From: Eggerthellales bacterium UBA948
GTDB lineage: Bacteria; Actinomycetota; Coriobacteriia; Coriobacteriales; UBA8131
Assembly (NCBI GenBank): GCA_002293265.1
Contig: DBCW01000057.1
Coordinates: 42,640-54,202, forward strand
Reading direction: 5' to 3'
DNA length: 11,563 nt
Part shown: one piece after another, positions 7,099 through 11,563 of the stretch
Position numbering within the stretch: the stretch's first letter is position 1
Layout: every line of letters starts with the position of its first letter
Position numbers and translations under genes: made by a program
Notes under the pieces: generated by a model
The model's database searches: none
What the model saw: the letters and a program-made list of their open reading frames with translations, nothing else
What the model was told of the DNA's origin: nothing

Positions 7099-8037
7099 TC
7101 ACTTGCCAGTCGTAAGACATTGTTCTATCCACTGTAAGATATCTTGATAAACTTTCTGCTTCTCAAGTTCATTAAGCACTTCGTGGCGCATGTTGGGATA
7201 AATGTTACATGTAATGTTCTTAATTTCTGCTTGCTTATATTGCTCAACTGCTTTTAAAACCCCTCTGCCTTTTTCTCCAACAGGATCATCTTCGCCCGCA
7301 ATAAACAATAAAGGTATTTCTTTTGCTATCTTAGAAGCACTGTCTGCTTCTACCATTTTGCCTGTAAGATCTGTTAGTGTTGCATAAGATCCGGCTGAGA
7401 ATTTCATTCCACACTCTTCGTCAGCTATATATTCATCTACAACCTTGGGGTCGTTGCTCAACCAGTCTAGTTTAGTTCGAGCGTTAGGGATCTGCTTGCT
7501 GTATGCCCCCAAACCAAGATTATGAAGCAAACCGTTGCGGGTTTCTGCGCCTTTTAGTTTTGCGATTATTTTAGCAACTGCTCCTCCTACAACTGAGAGC
7601 GCTTTGCTTTGTTGCCCGGTTCCGGAGATTATTGCTGCAAAAACCTCTTGGCTGTGCTGCGTCAAATACTCTCGCAGAATAAAACTGCCCATCGAGTGTC
7701 CAAATAATATGTATGGCAATGTTGGATATTGTTCGTGTATTTTTTGGTACAGACTGTGTGTATCTTCTATTAATATCTCACGCCCGTCTTTAAGCGGCAT
7801 ATGCCCCAGTTGCTTTTTGGAAGAAACGCTCTTTCCGTGCCCAATATGGTCGGCACCGCAAACAACAATTCCGGCATCGCATAAAAACTCTGCAAAATCT
7901 GTATAACGCTCTATATGCTCGGCGGCTCCATGAATTATCTGAACTATCGCACGCGGCTCTTTTGACTTTTGCCACACTATTGCTCTGATCTGCGTACTCT
8001 TATCATGCGAAAGGAAGGTAAAAGTACTTTTATTCAT
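7099..8037 (-). CDS. Alpha/beta hydrolase, monoacylglycerol lipase / lysophospholipase type
   Basis: This 312-residue serine hydrolase has no signal peptide, so it is cytoplasmic or peripheral. The nucleophile elbow is GHSMG with S115, the HG oxyanion motif is at 36-37 (IIHGAAEH), the acid is D251 (or D250) in GEDDPVG, and the catalytic histidine is H285 in NMRHE. ADHIGHGKS (62-70) is also typical of the Hydrolase_4/monoglyceride-lipase family, which cleaves acylglycerols or lysophospholipids. AAGGTG lies 9 nt before the ATG. It is 41 nt downstream of the DUF1801 gene on the same strand, so the two probably form an operon. Its stop codon abuts the stop of the convergent CPBP gene, leaving no room for a terminator between them. 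The exact substrate cannot be read from sequence. Confidence 0.92.
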   Translation of the reverse strand: MNKSTFTFLSHDKSTQIRAIVWQKSKEPRAIVQIIHGAAEHIERYTDFAEFLCDAGIVVCGADHIGHGKSVSSKKQLGHMPLKDGREILIEDTHSLYQKIHEQYPTLPYILFGHSMGSFILREYLTQHSQEVFAAIISGTGQQSKALSVVGGAVAKIIAKLKGAETRNGLLHNLGLGAYSKQIPNARTKLDWLSNDPKVVDEYIADEECGMKFSAGSYATLTDLTGKMVEADSASKIAKEIPLLFIAGEDDPVGEKGRGVLKAVEQYKQAEIKNITCNIYPNMRHEVLNELEKQKVYQDILQWIEQCLTTGK

Positions 8038-8078
8038 GCTCTATTGCACCTTTCTGTTTTTATGGCTTTTAAAATAAT

Positions 8079-8501
8079 TCACTTTGGTTTTTTCTTGCTG
8101 TTAACTACGCCAACTCTAAATCTGGTTATTTGTGAGATTAGCTCATAATCTATTGGTTTGTCCAAAGGAAACTGTATGGCTCCTTTACTGGTATGATAGC
8201 CAAGCAATCTCTCCTTAAAAGGCAAGAGATCTAGCTCTCCGGGATAAATACCAATATGTTTTTTGAAAGCTGCAAAATGAACAATATTCTCTCCTTGCCA
8301 AAATGTTGGCATGCGCCATGATATTTTTTCTGTAGCTTCCGGAGCTTCTTTTTTTATAGTTGCTCGAATCTTTTCAAGCACCGGTCTTACTTCTTCAGGT
8401 TGATCTTTAATATACTCGTCAATAGTAGTTAGAGTTTGACCGCAATAGTGGTCCTGGTTTTTATTTTTGAATTCTCTTTTACATTTCGGGCATTGCCACA
8501 T
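8079..8501 (-). CDS. DUF1801 domain protein with N-terminal zinc-knuckle-like segment
   Basis: I place the start at the ATG at 8501 (140 residues), because GGAAGGA lies 5 nt upstream; an in-frame TTG at 8534 has no ribosome site. The first 20 residues contain C4-x2-C7 and H18-x-C20, a probable small zinc-binding knuckle. The rest matches DUF1801 (YdhG-like fold): a TIDEYI...PEEVRPVLEKIR helix pair, then KISWRMPTFW, VHFAAFKKHIGIYPG and a C-terminal KGAIQFPLDKPI segment. The biochemical role of the family is not established; some members are annotated as iron-chaperone/frataxin-like. It is first in a likely two-gene operon with the hydrolase. Confidence 0.85.
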   Translation of the reverse strand: MWQCPKCKREFKNKNQDHYCGQTLTTIDEYIKDQPEEVRPVLEKIRATIKKEAPEATEKISWRMPTFWQGENIVHFAAFKKHIGIYPGELDLLPFKERLLGYHTSKGAIQFPLDKPIDYELISQITRFRVGVVNSKKKPK

Positions 8502-8566
8502 ATTTTTCCTTCCCCATTTTCCTCGCTTAAGCAACCCAAGGGCTTACAGCAGTATCGTTTGAGTCA

Positions 8567-8588
8567 ATTATCCCACTAAGCAAGTTGA
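8567..8588 (-). promoter_or_regulatory. Candidate promoter for the DUF1801-hydrolase operon (-10 GATAAT at 8567-8572)
   Basis: Read on the minus strand, GATAAT (5 of 6 consensus) is at 8567-8572. A TACACA -35-like hexamer follows after a spacer of about 16 nt. The leader to the ATG at 8501 would be about 60 nt. An inverted repeat AAGGT/ACCTT lies just upstream of the -35. Moderate to low support. Confidence 0.35.
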
Positions 8589-8647
8589 TGTGTAAGGTGA
8601 ATAACCTTCAACTTTATTTCTCTAAAAAACACTAAAGTAACAAAATG

Positions 8648-8657
8648 TTGTGCACAA
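8648..8657. promoter_or_regulatory. TTGTGCACAA palindrome upstream of the AbrB-UbiB operon
   Basis: This perfect 10-bp palindrome is centred about 37 bp upstream of the -10 of the plus-strand operon, close to where a -35-region regulator would bind. The first gene of the operon is an AbrB-type DNA-binding protein, so autoregulation is possible. AbrB-type sites are usually poorly conserved, however, and a different regulator could use this one. Confidence 0.4.
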
Positions 8658-8686
8658 TATTTTATGTATGAAAAGTATGATTTGAG

Positions 8687-8695
8687 TGTTATAGT
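8687..8695 (+). promoter_or_regulatory. Probable extended -10 promoter of the AbrB-UbiB operon
   Basis: TG-T-TATAGT (8687-8695) matches the extended -10 pattern with 5 of 6 consensus bases; no good -35 is seen. It lies about 37 nt before the ATG at 8732. The leader contains GGAGG at 8721-8725, 6 nt from the start codon. Confidence 0.55.
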
Positions 8696-8731
8696 CTATC
8701 TACGACTTTTATCATCTCTTGGAGGTTAATC

Positions 8732-9160
8732 ATGTTTATGCATGGACACGGACACGGACACAAGCACGGCTGTAATGACGATGGCACAAATAAACACAAA
8801 GCAATGCATGGCAAAATACTTGGCACTACCACTGTTGGCGAGCGCGGACAAATAGTTATTCCGGCAGAAGCACGTGTTTCGATGGATATCAGTGGTGGTG
8901 ATAAATTGGTAGTATTTAGCAACCCCCACAACAACTCAATAACTCTGGTAAAGGCAGATGTCTTTGATCGATATGCAGAATTTTTTATGTCGAAATCTAA
9001 AAAGCTTGAGAGATTGGCAAATGAAATACTCAGTATGAAAGATGACCCCTCTGAGAACGAGACGAAGGATGCTTCGGTTGTTGATAAAGATGAAACACAA
9101 CAAAGCGACAAAGCACCATTTGCAGAAGACGATGATAAGACTGATAAAACTGATGCGTAA
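8732..9160 (+). CDS. AbrB/SpoVT-type DNA-binding protein with His-rich N-terminus
   Basis: This 142-residue protein has three parts. Residues 1-27 are a His/Gly-rich tract (HGHGHGHKHGC and more His further on) resembling metal-binding tails. Residues ~29-70 are an AbrB/MazE/SpoVT swapped-hairpin domain (GTTTVGERGQIVIPAEAR, then GDKLVVF). The C-terminal ~70 residues form an amphipathic helix followed by an acidic, Asp/Glu/Lys-rich tail. It is expected to act as a cytoplasmic transcription factor, dimer or tetramer; response to Ni, Zn or Cu through the His tract is inference. GGAGG lies 6 nt before the ATG. Its stop overlaps the UbiB start by one base (TAATG), so the two are translationally coupled and it probably controls that operon. 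No toxin gene adjoins it, which argues against a MazE-type antitoxin. Confidence 0.87.
   Translation: MFMHGHGHGHKHGCNDDGTNKHKAMHGKILGTTTVGERGQIVIPAEARVSMDISGGDKLVVFSNPHNNSITLVKADVFDRYAEFFMSKSKKLERLANEILSMKDDPSENETKDASVVDKDETQQSDKAPFAEDDDKTDKTDA
8744..8761 (+). repeat. Hexanucleotide repeat GGACAC x3 encoding Gly-His
   Basis: Three exact copies of GGACAC encode (Gly-His)3 in the N-terminus of the AbrB-type protein. Slippage here would add or remove Gly-His pairs in frame and so tune a metal-binding tail without breaking the gene. Confidence 0.7.
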
Positions 9161-10830
9161 TGGTGGATAAAAGTCGCTTAAAATCTAGTAAGCGCTATCG
9201 CAAGATCATGAACATGGTCATGCGCTTTGGCGTGCAATTATGGTGGCTGAATCTAACTAATCGCTTTCGAAACGCCAACAAAAGAGCAGAAAAGAAAAGT
9301 AAGCTTTTTGCAAAACAGGCCAAGGTATTTACTGATACTGCAACAGAAATGGGCGGATTAATTATTAAGTTGGGTCAATACATTAGCGCCCAAATTGGCA
9401 TCATTCCACCTGAATATCTCTCTGAGCTATCTAAACTGCAAGACTCGGTTAAACCGGCGCCAACAGAGCTAATCATAAAACAAATAGAACAAGAGCTGGG
9501 TGCAGCGCCACATTTAATGTTTAAAAATTTTGACCATACTCCTGTTGCTGCTGCATCTCTTGGTCAAGTATATAAAGCACAGCTTAAGACCGGTGAAGAG
9601 GTTGCAGTAAAAGTTCTTCGCCCTGGAATTGAGGATATTATTGAAATTGATCTACAGGCTCTTAAGGATGCGCTTAGGCTGATTAACCGCAGAAGCAAAA
9701 TCAGTAATTACATGGATGTAGACTCCTTTTATTTGGAGTTCAAGGACACACTGCTAGATGAGCTTGATTTTGTTAAGGAAGCAAACAACGCGGAGACTTT
9801 CCAAATAAATCTCTTGCAAAACATGTTTGTAGATATACCTAAGATCTATTGGGATTATTCAACAAAAAAAGTTCTCACCATGGAATACATGCACGGTGTT
9901 AAGATCAATGACTTAGAGCAACTTCTTCTAAGAGACATTGACATGAAAGCTCTTGCCTCTCATATAGTGGGAATTTACGCGCAGATGGTCTTAAGTGATG
10001 GATTCTTCCATGCTGACCCTCATCCCGGAAATATTTTGGTTAGAGACGATGGCACTCTTTTGTTGCTCGATTTTGGTATGGTGGGTCGCATCGATGAGAC
10101 CATGCGTGAATCGTTCATAGATTTTGGTCTTGCTGTTGTATCAAGCGATTCTGATATGGCAGTAAAAGCTCTCAAAGGCCTTGGATTTATACGCTCTGAT
10201 GCTGACACCCGAGCTTTTGCAAAAAACTTTATGACTCTTTTCAATCGAATGTTGGGAAAAACCTCACGAAGTGATTTTAGCCTTAGTGAGTCAGCTTTGG
10301 AAGAAATAAGTGAGTTTATGCGCTCACAGCCTTTTAAATTGCCAAGCAATGTAACATTTTTAGGCAAAGCAATCGTCACCGCAATAGGTCTGGCAACTTC
10401 CTTATATGCAAAAGTTGATCTCGTTGAGGAAGTAAGACCATATGTTGAAGACATTATGGGCAATTCAATGAATGAAGATGTGGTTTCCAGGTTTTTTGAT
10501 CAAGGACAAGCGCTATTAAAAACGATCATTCCTACTGCCATGAAAGCTATATCTGTTATTGATAGATTAGACAGCGGCGAGCTTGCTGTTCGTATCTCTA
10601 CTACGCAAGAGCAACGAGTTGTCTCACAACAAATTAAGCAAGTTAATAGGTTGATTAGCACCATCATCGGCGGAACTTTATTTATTTCGGGAGTTATCTT
10701 GCTGCCGGATCCAAGATTTATGATTTTTTCATACATTTTATTAGGATTTGGCAGCGTGTTAATGCTGGTTCAGTTATTAGCGAGACGCTCGCAAAAAAAG
10801 CGCTCGCAACGTAGGCATCCGGGATTTTAA
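9160..10830 (+). CDS. UbiB/AarF (ABC1) family protein kinase-like protein
   Basis: This 556-residue protein of the ABC1/ADCK/UbiB atypical kinase family has its hallmark motifs: KxGQ (K70-Q73) in the N-terminal extension, the Ala-rich nucleotide loop AAASLGQ (130-136) in place of a Gly-rich loop, the ATP-anchoring K151 in VAVKV, HADPHPGN (284-291) as catalytic loop, and DFG (304-306). Two C-terminal membrane helices (about 505-548) end in a basic tail, so it sits on the inner membrane face. In proteobacteria, mitochondria and plastids such proteins support quinone and isoprenoid-lipid metabolism as ATPases or lipid-dependent kinases. In Gram-positive bacteria the role is poorly known and no quinone genes are nearby. 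The ATG overlaps the stop of the AbrB-type gene by one base; no separate ribosome site is seen, consistent with translational coupling. Confidence 0.94.
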   Translation: MVDKSRLKSSKRYRKIMNMVMRFGVQLWWLNLTNRFRNANKRAEKKSKLFAKQAKVFTDTATEMGGLIIKLGQYISAQIGIIPPEYLSELSKLQDSVKPAPTELIIKQIEQELGAAPHLMFKNFDHTPVAAASLGQVYKAQLKTGEEVAVKVLRPGIEDIIEIDLQALKDALRLINRRSKISNYMDVDSFYLEFKDTLLDELDFVKEANNAETFQINLLQNMFVDIPKIYWDYSTKKVLTMEYMHGVKINDLEQLLLRDIDMKALASHIVGIYAQMVLSDGFFHADPHPGNILVRDDGTLLLLDFGMVGRIDETMRESFIDFGLAVVSSDSDMAVKALKGLGFIRSDADTRAFAKNFMTLFNRMLGKTSRSDFSLSESALEEISEFMRSQPFKLPSNVTFLGKAIVTAIGLATSLYAKVDLVEEVRPYVEDIMGNSMNEDVVSRFFDQGQALLKTIIPTAMKAISVIDRLDSGELAVRISTTQEQRVVSQQIKQVNRLISTIIGGTLFISGVILLPDPRFMIFSYILLGFGSVLMLVQLLARRSQKKRSQRRHPGF

Positions 10831-10860
10831 TAATGGGGAAATTGTTAACGAGGAGAGAAA

Positions 10861-11301
10861 ATGAACGTACTGCCAATCACAACCAATAAGTTATTAATTG
10901 TTGCAGGGTTATTTTGGGTCATCGCAGGAGTAAGCATTCTCCAGATTGGAGTAAAAGCATACATTGTTGAACCATTTGCTTTATGGATACCACTTGCTAC
11001 GGCTGTAATTTTTTCGATGTTCTACTTCATGATATTCAGAAAAATGGTTATAAGAAATGAACATCGAATCATAAGTTTTAATGAGACAAAAACCGGTCTT
11101 CTTCGTTTTCTGGACAAAAAAGGCTACATCATAATGATATTTATGATGACCCTAGGAGTATCGCTGCGCCTATCAGGCATAATCCCGGGCTGGTTTTTCG
11201 CATTCTTCTATACAGGCCTAGGAGCTGCCCTATTGCTAGCGGGCATAAACTCAATAACAAAATACACAAAACAAAGCAAACTCGCAGCAAACGAGAAATA
11301 A
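10861..11301 (+). CDS. Small four-helix integral membrane protein of unknown function
   Basis: This 146-residue protein has four predicted membrane helices, at about 11-30, 40-60, 90-106 and 110-128. A basic, polar loop of ~28 residues separates the two pairs, and the C-terminus is Lys-rich, putting both termini and the loop in the cytoplasm. I do not recognise a named family. GAGGAG lies 5 nt before the ATG and the gene is 30 bp downstream of UbiB on the same strand, so it is probably the third gene of the AbrB-UbiB operon. A role in membrane or lipid homeostasis alongside UbiB is guilt by association only. Confidence 0.8.
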   Translation: MNVLPITTNKLLIVAGLFWVIAGVSILQIGVKAYIVEPFALWIPLATAVIFSMFYFMIFRKMVIRNEHRIISFNETKTGLLRFLDKKGYIIMIFMMTLGVSLRLSGIIPGWFFAFFYTGLGAALLLAGINSITKYTKQSKLAANEK

Positions 11302-11331
11302 AGCGTCCAACAACAAAAGCGTTTCAACCAA

Positions 11332-11354
11332 AGCCTGCGCGAAGCCGGCAGGCT
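11332..11354. terminator. GC-rich hairpin downstream of the UbiB operon
   Basis: AGCCTGC (11332-11338) and GCAGGCT (11348-11354) form a 7-bp stem with a 9-nt loop, 30 nt past the stop of the last plus-strand gene. The plus-strand tail is AAAAAG, not a T-run. On the minus strand the tail is only TTGG. It may act as an inefficient terminator or as a 3'-end stabilising hairpin. Confidence 0.4.
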
Positions 11355-11370
11355 AAAAAGAAGAATAACA

Positions 11371-11408
11371 AAAAGAAAGACCCTGTCCGCTTATGTAACC
11401 AGGGTTTC
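11371..11408 (-). terminator. Intrinsic terminator for a minus-strand transcript entering from the right
   Basis: ACCCTG (11380-11385) and CAGGGT (11400-11405) form a 6-bp stem, extended by outer A-T and G-C pairs. Read on the minus strand the stem is followed by CTTTCTTTTTG, a good T-rich tail. This implies a minus-strand gene or RNA whose body lies to the right, mostly outside the window. The plus-strand tail (TTTCTCT) is weaker, so bidirectional action is possible for the convergent UbiB operon. Confidence 0.55.
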
Positions 11409-11516
11409 TCTAAGTGCATAGATTGGCTTGAAGAGCAAGACCGAGCTGAGGTAAGCGTACTAACGTACGCGTCCGAAGAGTGGGATTGATCTGAATGCCA
11501 AGATGAGCGCTTAGAG
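11408..11516. other. Nested inverted repeats; possible structured RNA or intergenic repeat element
   Basis: CTCTAAGTGC (11408-11417) pairs with GCGCTTAGAG (11507-11516): ten pairs, one G.U in plus-strand RNA. Inside it, after symmetrical 5-nt internal loops, TTGGC (11423-11427) pairs with GCCAA (11497-11501). The centre holds GCGTAC/GTACGC (11455-11460 and 11465-11470) with a 4-nt loop. This coaxial pattern across 109 nt is more than I expect by chance and is adjacent to a minus-strand terminator. No known RNA family (6S, SRP, RNase P, tmRNA, T-box) is recognisable. No protein gene with a start codon fits here. Confidence 0.35.
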
Positions 11517-11563
11517 GAAGGCTGGCTGGGGCAGCAGGATTCGCCAATCCGTCGTCGCTTCGC

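Noticed and set aside
8501..8534. Upstream TTG start for the DUF1801 gene
   Set aside because: There is no ribosome site before the TTG, whereas GGAAGGA precedes the ATG at 8501 at good spacing, and the extra 11 residues just encode that ribosome site.
8689..9111. 140-residue minus-strand open frame opposite the AbrB-type gene
   Set aside because: Its Pro/Cys-rich end is the antisense of the His-rich codons. The plus strand has a recognisable AbrB domain, a promoter and a ribosome site.
10020..10736. Minus-strand open frames inside the UbiB gene (10020-10463 and 10500-10736)
   Set aside because: They lie wholly opposite kinase-domain and C-terminal UbiB coding sequence and have no domain-like features.
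11525..11556. tRNA-like 3' end on the minus strand (TGG followed by GCAGGATTCG)
   Set aside because: The T-arm does not pair: GCAGG faces AATCC. Only a GGATT/AATCC mini-hairpin forms, so no tRNA is called.
11379..11563. Plus-strand frame continuing through TGA at 11487-11489, as a possible selenocysteine or pseudogene frame
   Set aside because: No in-frame start codon exists upstream, no selenocysteine insertion element is recognised, and the frame overlaps strong stem-loops; evidence is insufficient.

Overview
The window is roughly 40% GC and densely coded. It looks like bacterial chromosome, most likely from a Gram-positive-type anaerobe. Signs of this are strong GGAGG-type ribosome sites, secreted beta-helix surface proteins (one with an InlB-like GYxLAGW module, one held by a single C-terminal membrane helix with a basic tail), a CPBP intramembrane protease and an AbrB-UbiB gene pair. 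Coriobacteriia or Clostridia-like lineages would fit, but nothing here fixes the taxon. There is no rRNA, tRNA, CRISPR array, integrase or transposase.

Layout. (1) 1-1691, minus: the N-terminal ~563 codons of a large secreted adhesin-like protein, open at the left edge, with about nine F-x-x-N...G-G-A turns reminiscent of polymorphic outer-membrane-protein/beta-helix repeats. (2) 1692-1970: its control region, with a TATAAT -10 and three spaced copies of a near-palindrome TTC-(G/A)-TCCGGA-(T/C)-GAA. It also holds hairpins that can end the neighbouring operon. (3) 1971-4357, minus: a two-gene ABC exporter, ATPase then permease, with a 4-bp ATGA overlap. (4) 4358-4705: a divergent intergenic region with a 13-bp palindrome and a 5'-leader hairpin. 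(5) 4706-7098, plus: a secreted beta-rich membrane-anchored protein followed by a CPBP protease. (6) 7099-8501, minus: a DUF1801 protein with an N-terminal zinc-knuckle-like segment, then a monoacylglycerol-lipase-type hydrolase, convergent with the CPBP gene with zero bases between stop codons. (7) 8502-8731: a divergent promoter region. (8) 8732-11301, plus: a His-rich AbrB-type regulator, a UbiB/ABC1 kinase-like protein and a small four-helix membrane protein, apparently one operon. (9) 11302-11563: no gene called; hairpins including a good minus-strand terminator, which implies a minus-strand transcript entering from the right.

How they may work together (inference). The left half is cell-envelope biology: two beta-helix surface proteins flank an ABC exporter, and a membrane protease sits beside one of them. 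The right half looks like a self-contained membrane or lipid-associated unit in which a possibly metal-sensing AbrB protein controls itself and the UbiB kinase. The least explained signals are the TCCGGA-centred site array upstream of the adhesin, the His-rich/AbrB/UbiB arrangement, and an exact 3 x 18-bp tandem repeat inside the permease gene.
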